From contig CM067373.1 of NCBI GenBank assembly GCA_034401795.1, forward strand, positions 42,299,142 to 42,363,141: DNA of 64,000 bases, read 5' to 3'. Made by a program: the position numbers and the translations under genes. This DNA comes from Chaetoderma sp. LZ-2023a (lineage: Eukaryota > Mollusca > Caudofoveata > Chaetodermatida > Chaetodermatidae). Numbering within the stretch: the first letter of the stretch is position 1; every line of letters starts with the position of its first letter. Under the pieces are notes generated by a model. The model did no database searches. It was not told the DNA's origin and was given only the letters and a program-made list of their open reading frames with translations. Of the stretch, positions 19,494 through 28,994 are shown in pieces.

Positions 19494-20332
19494 TGGCTGA
19501 TTTCCTCTGTCACCTATATGATGCCTATAGCCTCAAGCCTAACTCTATTGCTGGTTATAAGTCAGCTTTAATGACTGTTATTCCTTGCTTGGCTAATAGG
19601 GGGAGTGATGAAGTAAGTACATTAAATGTATTAATTAAAGGCATGGGCAATCTAAGACCAAGGAATCCTCCACTGATTCCGTCTTGGAGTTTATCACTGG
19701 TGCTCCAGGTACTAGGTGATAAGCCTTTTGAACCACTTAGTTCCATTTCTATGAAAATGTTAACTCTTAAAACTGTATTTTTAATTGCTGCGGCCTCGGC
19801 AAGGCGTAGGAGTGAAATTCACGCCTTATCAGCCGAGGTTGACCGTTTTGTGGTTACAGGGGAAGGCCTTAAGCTTCTACCTAGGATTAATTTCTTGTCT
19901 AAAAATCAGTCATTGAAATATCCAGGTCAACCTATTTTTTTGCCATCTTTAACTAGATATGATCCTAATTCTAAAGTATGGTGCCCCGTACGGGCGCTGC
20001 TCCGGTACAAACAGCGTACTTCGGAGTGGCGTACCGACCAGTCAGCGTTATGGTTGTCATATATTGAACCCCATGGTAGGGCGTCTAAGGACACCATTTC
20101 TAGGTGGATTGTGGAATGTATTCAATTTTGTCACAAATCCGCCACCGGGCGACAGGTTGACGTGGCCAAGGCTCACAGTGTCCGCGGTGTCGTGACATCC
20201 ACTGCCCTTTTTAATGGGGTCCCTGTGGATGATATTATGTCAGTGGCTCAGTGGCACTGTGAGTCAAGTTTTACAGACCATTACCTCCGTGACACCTCTA
20301 ACCCTCTCGCCTTGTCGATTTTGAAACAATAA
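17435..20332 (+). CDS. DIRS tyrosine recombinase ORF, A1
   Basis: The frame is open for 965 codons, but the recognisable recombinase occupies the last 340 or so (from about 19290). It has an N-terminal core-binding region (SRAYNYKINRFAEWC) and a catalytic region with the first Arg in SARRRSEIHAL, the H-x-x-R in AHSVRGVV, a His/Trp in AQWHCESS and the nucleophilic Tyr in FTDHYLRD. This enzyme would insert the circular DNA intermediate. The 5' 1.9 kb runs across the RT gene in another frame; its product has no family I know. The frame is the same as ORF1, separated from it by a single TGA. Confidence 0.88.
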   Translation: MSTSIPRWTGGRPFGRPLARVEAVDSGPFSLAMAFGRVSSRLGDRPAIATVSRADLDSHSTGSGSEVVYRGGNKFPHTKRSHSAGTEVPGLLFNPVLGNKKHRRVEADSQPQAVEQVHRDTQFQDGDCALGVGGVRARDVDSVDRFEGCLFPHSHREEFPSLPEICISGPAVGIQGVTLRNFHGSSGLHPCGSRDHCIPPQEKHSSPHVHRRLAVESTHPGIVVSQSGDCFENSLGLGLADQFPEIRANSIPEVCLPGHVLRSGDGVCVPHSGEGSSTHLGYSVGVRQSSCPGTGLLENAGLDGFFGTSHSTGRLAQASDPVVSHDTVDPEFRFAGLERVSVGASDSPPAMVVEYRESLAGGFANPSPPSGDCVYRCIDGGVGSLSGRVHSIRALGSGSVQGTYQSTRAKSSSPGPGTFLTESSGQDCSNSFRQLNGSDLHKPPGRNEVAQSLYDDMETALLVPGSWDHLESSSYSGEVKSASRLIEPKDECFTHGMATKSMCGGSSVRPLGETQHRFVRDEEECEDDDVRLSDSRPKRFRNRCVSYQLGGNVCIRIPPSNPDSKGASENQAAGVPSASDRPGLAKPIVVYGSAGPSGLQSGSAASDGQPYLPGQGPSRQSVNVPIDCVDVVKESRIKEGFSEQAAMFMAKARRGSTSRAYNYKINRFAEWCSKRCIDPMESSIQVVADFLCHLYDAYSLKPNSIAGYKSALMTVIPCLANRGSDEVSTLNVLIKGMGNLRPRNPPLIPSWSLSLVLQVLGDKPFEPLSSISMKMLTLKTVFLIAAASARRRSEIHALSAEVDRFVVTGEGLKLLPRINFLSKNQSLKYPGQPIFLPSLTRYDPNSKVWCPVRALLRYKQRTSEWRTDQSALWLSYIEPHGRASKDTISRWIVECIQFCHKSATGRQVDVAKAHSVRGVVTSTALFNGVPVDDIMSVAQWHCESSFTDHYLRDTSNPLALSILKQ

Positions 20333-20861
20333 CCGCTTTATGTTTGTGAAGAGTGCCTCCGCATTGCTTATATACTTCGCCATTCAGCGACGGTGACAAC
20401 CACTTGTCGGGACTGTATCATCCTTCTCTACTGGATTCATGATGACAGCTTCCTAGTACAACAAGGTCAGTCTTGTTCATGTGTTGTTCATTGTTTTGTA
20501 TTGTCACGTTACCCAGTGTTATTAATATGGTGATGGTTTATGTGGGTTGTGGTTCTTTAGAGAGAGTATACGAAAATGGAGCCTTTTCGTCTCTGTCCTA
20601 TAGTACTTAGCACTAGTACGAAGAGAGCGTGTAGGACATTGAGGTCATTTAATCTTCCTCCCAAGGGAGGGGGGGGAGCGCATATGACAAATCGGTCATC
20701 TCTCAGGCATCGGTTGTGTTATCCGATGGTTTATCAAATCCTGACTGTGTTTTCACACAGTTTCAGACGTCATAAGTGCCTTAAACGCTTGAAAGCGTAT
20801 AGGGAAGAGCTGGTCTTTTGACCTCGCCTCCCTCCCGCCAGATTCACTTTCGAATTCTGGC
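20333..20861 (+). other. Untranslated region between recombinase and ICR, A1
   Basis: A small ORF (20576-20821) is open in A1 and A2 but broken by a stop in A3, so I do not call it a gene. An inverted pair GTCCTA/TAGGAC brackets a 40-base loop near 20595-20637. Confidence 0.6.
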
Positions 20862-20960
20862 AATATCAAAAGTATTAGGGAGGTAAGTATACTCTTGATG
20901 TGAAATAAACGAAATCTAGGATTTCTTTTTTCACGAGAGAGTTGATACTTACCTCCCTAG
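20862..20960 (+). repeat. Internal complementary region (ICR), A1
   Basis: Bases 20862-20905 are the reverse complement of the left terminus and 20906-20960 that of the right terminus, joined at GTGAAA/TAAACG. In the DIRS replication model the ICR templates circularisation of the cDNA. The join creates an AATAAA on the + strand. Confidence 0.93.
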
Positions 20961-21011
20961 ATACTGACCCGGCCTCTCCGCCCCACAGAGGCTCGGTCTT
21001 CAGGCTCTTGG

Positions 21012-21201
21012 TAGTTGCATGTGTTAGCCAATAAATGAGCCAGAGGAAGTAGTAGTCGGCGCATGCGCGGTGGTGGGGCGAGCATCCGCTGGACTACCTC
21101 TGACTCCCTGCCCAGTAGGGGCACCTAACTGTTTTTAATCTGAGTGTTTTATTGAGTGAAAGCCGATATTTAGCAATATCAAAAGTATTAGGGAGGTAAG
21201 T
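21012..21201 (+). repeat. Right inverted terminal repeat of A1
   Basis: Reverse complement of the left repeat with few mismatches, for example CCGCTGG against the left CCGGCGG. It is followed by a 41-base outer arm to 21242. Confidence 0.9.
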
Positions 21202-21242
21202 ATCAACTCTCTCGTGAAAAAAGAAATCCTAGATTTCGTTTA

Positions 21243-21486
21243 ACTCACAATAATGCACGCATGCACACGCACACATACGAATCCATGCCATACAGGGTCA
21301 GAATTAATCAATTTAATTCTAAAGTTAAATATAACATTTAAAATTTCATTATTATTAGCTCACCTGGTCGCTTGGGGGATTTATTCAACGCTCATGAAAT
21401 ATCATCTAGGGCAAGAGCGGAACCAAGTTTGTTCAGTGGAACCTGATTCGCCAATTAGTTCGGTGGCCATCTTGGATTACCTTGTT
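21243..21486. repeat. Host dispersed repeat between A1 and B1
   Basis: Contains CACACGCACACATACG simple sequence, then the phrase GGGCAAGAGCGGAACCAAGT and GGTGGCCATCTTGGATTAC, which recur in altered form near 36920-37130, 46530-46720, 53820-54300 and 55240-55620. Identity of the family unknown. Confidence 0.6.
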
Positions 21487-21514
21487 TTCATGAAAATGAC
21501 ATCTCCTTCGATCA

Positions 21515-21675
21515 ATACTCACCATTCTATTACTTCTGATACAAGCTATCCTGGATAGCTGGCCCTAGGACTATAGACTTAGTAAGCTTTACCGGCTCCT
21601 GGAACCGGGTACTCGGCTCCCAACTGCCGAGTACCCGTTTGCCATGAAGCTCATTCTTGTTTGCATAGCAACAAG
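21515..21675 (+). repeat. Left inverted terminal repeat of B1
   Basis: Begins ATACTCACCATTCTATTAC and contains GAGTACCCG and GCTTTACCGGCTCC, which recur inverted at 28325-28485. Confidence 0.85.
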
Positions 21676-21778
21676 AGCTACATGCTTTTTGTGCATTTGG
21701 AGTCTTAAAAGTTTTCTAAGTCTTTTTCTGTGAATTGTGATAGCTTTGTGCGCTCTCTAAGGATTAGATCGGATTACC

Positions 21779-21802
21779 ATGGAAGGAGCCGATGATAACC
21801 AG
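21779..21802 (+). CDS. Leader exon of DIRS ORF1, B1
   Basis: ATG plus seven codons (MEGADDNQ) ending at CAG followed by GT. The main exon begins after a TTATAG at 22567-22572 in phase 0. This is the same layout as in the A family despite unrelated leader sequence. Confidence 0.55.
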
Positions 21803-22572
21803 GTCGTATATTTCCATGTTATTCTATAGTTAAAAGACTTTGGTCTTCAAAATTTCGTCTGTGTCGCATGTTCCAATTTGTGACCCCGAATCTGGGACGT
21901 GTGTTAACAACGAAATATGCCAGATTGATTGCCTTCCTTTAACCCCAACAGGCGATCGGCAGATATGAAATAAGGTGTTGGCTTTACGGTGTTTAAACAC
22001 GAGAATCGGCTGACGTCGTTCTCCGTAAGATCCGAGTGGGTGACATCATACCCGTGTTGTCTCAGATTTTTTATGTGAAGAAAATGTTTCATTAATTCGC
22101 GCATCTGATTCTGGGTGCTGCATACTTTATTGGTACCAGAAAAACTTTGGAATTTTCAAGTTTTGCGTGTTATCACGATCTGTTTGCAATGATCGGTGGT
22201 TTCAAAATTCTTTAGATGTGTGGTCTGCGGTTTTACTGTGTGCTACAGCGGTTTGTTTACATTTTGTTGTTTCTTCACATATCGTTTTGGCCTTCGTTAG
22301 GAGTATAATTTATATTGATTAGTAAATATACCCCGAATGCTATGCGATGTGGTTCCTGGTTCCGTTATACATCCTTGAGGATCAGTTTATGGGTGTATCT
22401 TTCCCGCTTTGTTCTTGTCGTCATAATCAATGCGATCTTTGCTGTAATGTTGCGGGGTGTGGTGCGGGAGGGTTAACATTTAATTTATGATAAAATAATT
22501 TGAAAATTATTTGTCTGCCTTCCATTCCTGTTTCGTCCCGCTTGCTTATTGTAGGTTTGTGCTTATTTATAG

Positions 22573-24630
22573 GCCAAGCCAGCCCCGCCATCATGTGACG
22601 AGTGCCATAAATTCATGAGGGTTCTGTTCAAGGACCATGTCTGCTTTCGTTGTCCAAGTTGTAATCTTGATAGTAGGTGTAACATTTGTGCAGTGTGGTT
22701 GTCCGACATGATGGTCAAGTTCCTTGCCCAGAAGCACTTGGCAGGGTCTGACGCGAGGTCAGGCAGCCCGAAAGAAAATCGTGGAGCGTCCGTTTCGACC
22801 CTTGGGGCGCTCCACGTCTGCAACCGGAGGGTGCGGAGATGGCACCGCCGGCATGGTTTGGTCCTGCTATGCAAGGCTTCTTGCATAGCGTTCTGCCTAC
22901 GCTGGTGTCATCCCTGCTTCCGAAATTTGTAGGGCGGTCTCTTCCTGTGCTTGGTACGGACCCTGTCCTTGGACATGGTTCTGGACTGGCCACCGATGGA
23001 GCCATCTCGTACGGCTCCCTGCCAGTCCCGTCGGGCTCCGGCCTGATGGGTTTTGTCTCTCTGCAGCCACCTCCTCCAGTAGTGGTGACCGGTCCATCAG
23101 GCATGGGAGCCTTCCGCCAGGATGGCTCCATGGTTTCCTCGTCTAGTGACGACTCTTTCAGGGTCTGAAGACGAGGAGGCCGAGGAGGAGAGATTGCTGC
23201 AGCCTGAGATGCCGCGGGTGGAGAGCATGGAGGTCGATTCCGTCCTGGATGGAACCGCCCTCCATCTGTCTGGTTTGGCGCAAGGCAGGGCAGCGGCTCT
23301 GCCCATGGTTGAGGCCACTCCGGTACCGGGCACCAGTCCCGTGATGGTTGGTTTGCTGCCAATCGACACAGTGACGGGTGTGGCTGGCCAGGCATGGTAC
23401 TCACCTGTCTCGCCTGCTCCGGCGGTCAGGCATGGGGTGCCATTGTTCCTCAACCGTTACGGGTCCGCATGGTTTTCCATGCGGGCCTACTCCATGGACT
23501 GGTGTTTTTCATGGGGTGGCGCCGGAACCGTAGTACGGTAGTGGAGTTCCTGGCGTATCAGCAATGGCTCCTAGCCGGGAGGCCGTTGCTGGTAGGGTGG
23601 TGAACACGTCAACAGGTGACGTCTTCACGGGAGTGTCCTCTTTGGAGACAGACTGGTTGAAGGCTCTGGCTTGGCTAGCCAGGGTAGACCAGTCTGTGGT
23701 TTCGCCCACGGCCGAAGGGGATTCACCCCGTCCATCGGTGGCATCGATTAGAATGGGGATCTTGCCCGCAGACCGGATCCAGTCTATTGGACTGGATCCA
23801 AGGTTTATGGAGTTATTGGATGCTATTTATAGCAAACAACTCCTGACCAAGGGCCAGCTTCCTGCGGCCTCCAGGGAGGTGCGGGCGAGGTGTCGTATCC
23901 CACGGGCGGAATATGACAGATATGGTGTTGTCCCAGCGGTCACTGAGGATGATCGCTGGGTGTCCAGAGCGCTGGAGCGGGTGGCCGCGCCCCGGCGCTG
24001 GTGGACAAGTGTCAGGTACACCATGACGAAGTCCTGTCCCTATGCGATGAGGGGGTGAGGGCAGCTGTCAATCATTCTTATCACCTTCAGTCGGTGTGGG
24101 CTGAAGCGGGGGCAGGCCACCCTGTGCCACCTGTGGCGCGTTCATGTGTCAATGACGGCCTGGTGCTGTCTATGGACGCATTGGCAAGGCTGCAAGCGCG
24201 AGTGACAAAGTCTATGAGGCAGATGGTCCTTGACCATATGCGTCCAGCTACTGCCGTTAAGGAGCGTCTTCTTGGGATGCCCATTACTGGCCCTAGCATC
24301 TTTGGTGACCAAGCCCGCGCCATCTTAGAAGACACTGCCAGCATCGCGCAGAATCGGTTGGCTGTTAATCTAGAGCTAGTGCGTCAGGTGCACGCACTAT
24401 GGGCTGGTGCCAAGCCGCTAACCGGGCAACCTTCTAAGAAGCAGAAAAAGCACAAAAGCAAGGCCAAAGCTAAGCCTAGTGCTGCTTCTGCTTCTACTGG
24501 GTCTTCTCAGCCGCCTCCGGCGAAAAGGCCAAGAAAGTTGTGGAGGCCCCTACCCACCCCAATGTTGCTCCTGATCGCCCGAGAGGCGGGAAGGGGAAGG
24601 GTAAGTCCTCTAAGGGAAGAAAGAAGGTAG
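22573..24630 (+). pseudogene. DIRS ORF1 main exon, B1, frameshifted
   Basis: The first residues give the same Cys/His spacing as in family A: SCDECHKF, then HVCFRCPSC, then CNIC, followed by AVW. Frame breaks follow near 22810-22840, 23165, 23540 and 24055, so the product is in at least four pieces. The last piece ends in a Lys-rich basic tail (KKQKKHKSKAKAK). Blocks such as VRARCRIPRAEYDRYGVVP correspond to RCRIVPLDYQRYGVVP of family A. Not functional as it stands. Confidence 0.8.
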
Positions 24631-24734
24631 TGGATCATACCTGAGGGTACAAGGGCTCCCTTTGTATCTGCCTGGACCGCACCTGTGCGACAGGAACAGC
24701 GGTGCCAGTTAGACCGGCCAAGCCAAGATCAAAA

Positions 24735-24736
24735 TG

Positions 24737-24816
<80 letters not shown>
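24735..24816 (+). repeat. (CT)n microsatellite between ORF1 and RT, B1
   Basis: About 41 CT dinucleotides. A shorter tract occupies the same position in B2 (62943-62997), so it belongs to the element. Confidence 0.95.
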
Positions 24817-24819
<3 letters not shown>

Positions 24820-24929
24820 AAGAGAGGTGGGGGGTGGGGGAGCAGATTGCGAGCCAGACACCCGCATTAGGCGTCAATGCGTCTATAGTGTGTGGAAGGC
24901 TCATGCGTTTCGTTGAGGCTTGGTGAGGT

Positions 24930-26610
24930 GTGACATCAGACAGTCTGGTCCTGGGATGGTTATCCCAGGGGTACATGCCGGAGTGGTGGGATTTTCCAGC
25001 ACAAAATCTGTCTTTGGCACCTGTCTGGACACCCGTCCCAAGGGAACCAGACAAGTTAGAAGCCATTCAAAACGATGTGTCAGGTTTGCTTCTGAAGGGA
25101 ACAATAAAACCAGCAAACCGAAACACTCCAGGCTTCTATTCAAACATGTTCCTTGTCCCCAAGAGCAGAGGGGGATGGGGACCCGTACTCAATCTCAGGC
25201 CATTAAGTTGGTTTATCCATACGCCTGGGTTTCAGATGGAAACTCCCAGGTCGGTAATGGCAGTATTGAGGAAGGGAATGTGGTGTGTATCGATCAATCT
25301 GAAAGATGCATATTTCCACATTCCAATGAACAGGAGTTGTCACAGGTTTCTGAGATTTGCGTTTTCAGAATCAAGTGTGGGAGTTTGTAGTCCTCCCATG
25401 TGGCCTGTTGACAGCTCCACAGGTTTTCACCAGAGTGGTCCTTGCAGTGACAGCATTTCTCAGAAGAGAGAACGTGGCGCTTCACACCTACATAGACGAT
25501 TGGCTGATCAAAGCAGACACACCAGCCAGGTTAGAGGTGGATACTGCTCTGACTCTGAAGTTACTTTCAGATCTAGGCTGGATAGTCAACAAGGAGAAAT
25601 CCGAGTTGACACCCACTCAACAGTTCGTTTATTTAGGGATGCGATTCAATCTCGAGGCGGGCAGGGTTTACCCGTCAGAGCCCAGAGTGGTGTCTCTGTT
25701 AGCCATCCTCAAGAGTTTTCGATTGGGAAACCACATTCAGGCGAGGCGGTTTCTTCAGATGCTGGGCATGATGGTCTCCATGGAGCAGGTAATCCTGTAC
25801 GCTGCTCTGATGCGAAGACCTATCCAGTTGTATCTGATGTCTCTGTGGAAACGGAGAACAGAACTCCTGTCAAAGCTGGTGCCAGTTTTGGAGCCAATAA
25901 TGTCGCATCTTGTATTGTGGAAAAAGCATCAGAATCTCCTAGTAGGGGTTTCGCTGCACCTACCCCAGCTGTCCGTGTACACGTATGCATCGCTGGAGGG
26001 ATGGGGGGGGGGCCTGCCTGGGAGAACACCAGGTCTCGGGCACATGGACTCTTCAAGAGAGCCAGCTGCATATCAATCTGTTGGAAATGATGGCAGTGGA
26101 ACTGGCGTTGGAAAAGTTTCTTCCATAAGTCGGGAGCAAGGCGATATTGATACGGTCGGACAACTCGACAGTATTATCATACATAAATCGCAGAGGTGGG
26201 ACCAGGTCACCCACACTATGTATGAAAGTGTGGCACTTGATTCAATGGTGCAGGAATTACTCGGTTGTTTTGAAAGCAGCTCACATTCCTGGGCGATTGA
26301 ACATTCTGGCGGAAGCTTTGTTTCGGAGACAGAGAATTCTGCCAACAGAATGGTCTCTCAACCCTCCGGTTCTTCACAGGATCTTCGAGCATTGGGGCAA
26401 ACCCAACGTGAACTTGTTCACCACAAAGGAAAATACTCAAATCATGACTTACGTCTCGCCGATTCCAGATCCAAATGTCGTCGATACAGACGCTCTGGCG
26501 ATAAGCTGGAGAGGGATGCACGCTTATGCGTACCCACCCATCATTCTTCTGCCGAAGATATTGGTGAAATCGAGGAGGAACCGTGCCTGGTCCTGCTAAT
26601 CGCGCCATTT
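24930..26610 (+). pseudogene. DIRS RT-RNase H, B1, frameshifted
   Basis: RT reads from WTPVPREPDKLEAIQ through INLKDAYFHIPMN in one frame, then shifts near 25365 to a frame with VFTRVVLAVTAF and YIDDWLIKAD. A second break lies in a G run near 26003. RNase H continues as IRSDNSTVLSYINRRGG and HIPGRLNILAEALF, where the usual DSL is EAL. The methyltransferase-like tail ends about 26600 with another break. Three frames are needed to read it. Confidence 0.85.
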
Positions 26611-26736
26611 TGACCCAGCATGGCGTGATACACAAATCTTCTAGATCTGCTGGTGGACAATCGAGTGCAGTTACCAGAGATTCCGAACATAATCTCCCAG
26701 GCCAAGGGACGCTTCCTACACGAGCGTCCCGAAATG

Positions 26737-27738
26737 TTCAAATTGACTGCGTGGATGTTATCAAACGATGTTCCACGTCGGAAGGTTTTTCTCGACAGGC
26801 TGCGAATTTCATCGCAACTGCGAGAAGGAGGTCAACCTTCAAGTCATATAACAACACGGTTAACAGATTTGCAGACTGGTGTGAAGGAAAGGGTATTGAT
26901 ACCTTTCAATCCACTATTCAGCAAATAGCAGACTTTCTCTGTGAGCTGTTCTTTTCAGGACTAGCTCCTGTCACAATTGCTGGATAGAAGTCAGCTTTGG
27001 CATCAGTTATCCCTTGTCTAGCCAACAGGGATAGTCCAGAGGTGGCCCAGTTAAATGTGATGGTGAAGGGAATGAGCAATCCCCGACCGAGACAGCCGGT
27101 AGTCATTCCAGTCTATCTTTAGTGCTTAATGTGCTGGCCAAGCACCCTTTCGCACCATTGCGTTTGACTAGTCTAAAGCATTTGACTCTAAAGGCGGTCT
27201 TTCGATTGGCAGCTTCCTCAGCTAGAAGGCGCAGTGCGATCCATGCACTTTCAGCAGAGAGGGACCGATTTATTGTCTCCGGAGAGGGTCTGCGTCTACT
27301 GCCAAGAGCAGAGTTTATGTCAAAGAATCAATCTGAGATATCCCGGCAAAACGATCATCATACCAAAACTAACTGGGTTTGATCATGATGCCAGTATCTG
27401 GTGCCCAGTCCGTGCTTTGACTAAGTACAAAAGACGGACAGACTCGTTACGGTCGAATGATAGACATCTGTGGATCTGCCATAAGAAGCCATATGGCGCC
27501 GCATCCATGGATTCTATCTCTCGTTGGGTAGTCAAATGCATTCAGACTACCCATGAGATTGCGACTGGGCACCAGGTGCAATGCGCAAGGGCACACAATG
27601 TTAGAGGAATAGCCGCTTCGACCGCCCTTTACAATGGTGTTCCGTTAGAGGACATCATGGCTGTTGCACAATGGCTTACTATATGAGGGATGTCTCAGAC
27701 TCCGCCAATCCACTCGCTTTAGCTGTTTTGAAACAATA
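26737..27738 (+). pseudogene. DIRS tyrosine recombinase, B1, broken
   Basis: Starts with NVQIDCVDVIKR as in family A (NVPIDCVDVVKE). An in-frame TAG at 26985-26987 replaces a Tyr codon that is intact in B2. Another frame break occurs near 27120. The first catalytic Arg (SARRRSAIHAL) and the H-x-x-R (AHNVRGIA) remain, but a 22-base deletion near 27673 removes the WHGESSF segment and shifts the frame before the Tyr. Confidence 0.85.
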
Positions 27739-28183
27739 GTTATACGACCACACTGCTCTTCTCCCTTTCTTGGCATTTGTAAGAGAGTATTTAGAAGCAG
27801 ACATGGTCAAGCGAGAGGATATCAACCAGATTGTGTCACTGATGGCCGGACAAGTGAATGGTTGGAGGCTCCACGTCTGGAATCCAAATATGAGGTAATT
27901 CAAGATTGATTTTTTTGTGTTATGTCTATATATTATGTTCATTCATCTTATATATTCATGCTCATTCCCAGGCTAATATATGCAAAGAGCAGTTAACCCT
28001 CTAGGCATATTTGTGTTTCAGGCGAGATGCATGTTCGTGAGTTCTCTCCCTTTTCTTAGGAGGAAAAAGGGGGGGGGGGCAGTGATGCGAATGTGATTCG
28101 GTTCCGAGCTCTTTCTCCAAGGGGCAAAAGTAGCAATTGATGGCTTGCCCCTTCCCACCAGGTTACTGTCTAAATCTGGTGTA

Positions 28184-28285
28184 TATCAGAAGTAATAGAA
28201 TGGTGAGTATTGATCGAATGATTTTCAAGGGAATTTCAATTTCCATTTCTCCGAGATCTAACAATACTCACCATTCTATTACGGA
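28184..28285 (+). repeat. Internal complementary region, B1
   Basis: Holds GGTGAGTAT at 28202-28210 and its inverse ATACTCACC at 28264-28272, 53 bases apart, with the reversed left and right outer arms between them; the join is near 28231. Confidence 0.85.
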
Positions 28286-28324
28286 CCCAGCCTCCCAGCC
28301 CCACGGAGGCATGGGTATCTCTTG

Positions 28325-28485
28325 TTTAGTGGCTATGCAAACAATATGAGCTTCATGGCAAATGGGTACTTGGCAGTTGGGAGCCGAGTACCCGGTTCCA
28401 GGAGCCGGTAAAGCTTACTAAGTCTATAGTCCTAAGGCCAGCTATCCAGGATATCTTGTATCAGAAGTAATAGAATGGTGAGTAT
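28325..28485 (+). repeat. Right inverted terminal repeat of B1
   Basis: Reverse complement of 21515-21675, ending GGTGAGTAT at 28477-28485, then a 32-base outer arm. Confidence 0.85.
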
Positions 28486-28678
28486 TATTAGATCTCGGAG
28501 AAAGGGAAATTGAAATTTCCTTCATTCTCCAGAACCGCTGAACTGATTGGGCCGATTTAAATTCCCGTGCTTTGACTAAGTACAAAAGACGGACAGACTC
28601 GTTACGGTCGAATGATAGACATCTGTTGATCTGCCATAAGAAGCCATATGGCGCCGCATCCTTTCACATCAAGAGTAT

Positions 28679-28872
28679 ACTTACCTCCCTAATACTTTTG
28701 ATATTGCTAAATATCGGCTTTCACTCAATAAAACACTCAGATTAAAAACAGTTAGGTGCCCCTACTGGGCAGGGAGTCAGAGGTAGTCCGGCGGATGCTC
28801 GCCCCACCACCGCGCATGCGCCGACTACTACTTCCTCTTTGCTCATTTATTGGCTAAGGGTTACATGCGGTT
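28679..28872 (+). repeat. Left inverted terminal repeat of A2
   Basis: Same sequence as the A1 left repeat; pairs with about 35571-35760. Confidence 0.9.
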
Positions 28873-28943
28873 TTGTGCTACTATACATTTTCTGCGAGTT
28901 TACCTTGTTTTCACTGATTTGACGATTGTTGTACGTTTGTGGC

Positions 28944-28994
28944 ATGTCGGATAGAGAGGACTCACCTTTGGAAGGAGCTGGATCGCTTTATCAG
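28944..28994 (+). CDS. Leader exon of DIRS ORF1, A2
   Basis: MSDREDSPLEGAGSLYQ, 17 codons, ending at CAG followed by GTGACT. It differs from A1 by one residue while several synonymous changes separate the two, which suggests it is coding. Confidence 0.65.

Larger units (their letters stand above)
14214..21242 (+). mobile_element. DIRS-type tyrosine-recombinase retrotransposon, copy A1 (all frames open)
   Basis: The element runs from TTTCACATCAAG to GATTTCGTTTA, 7029 bases. It has inverted terminal repeats, an internal complementary region made of both termini reversed, an ORF1, an RT/RNase H ORF and a tyrosine recombinase: the diagnostic set for DIRS elements. No target-site duplication flanks it, as expected for recombinase-mediated insertion. 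ORF1, RT-RNase H and recombinase frames contain no internal frameshift or stop, so among the copies here A1 is the best candidate for an active element. It lies 32 bases inside a RAD51B intron, in the gene's sense orientation. Confidence 0.93.
21487..28517 (+). mobile_element. DIRS-type element of a second family, copy B1 (decayed)
   Basis: Same architecture as the A elements but clearly diverged. Inverted repeats lie at 21515-21675 and 28325-28485, and an ICR at 28184-28285. The ORFs are decayed by frameshifts and at least one stop. Ends are taken from the ICR: the right end is supported to within a few bases, the left end carries small insertions and is uncertain by about 10 bases. It sits in a host dispersed repeat. 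Confidence 0.88.

Noticed and set aside
20576..20821. 81-codon ORF between recombinase and ICR, also in A2 (35135-35380)
   Set aside because: A3 has a stop early in the same frame and indels; conservation looks nucleotide-level, not coding.
22715..23404. Minus-strand ORF of 229 codons in B1
   Set aside because: Shadow of GC-rich ORF1; Pro/Arg-rich with no recognisable domain.
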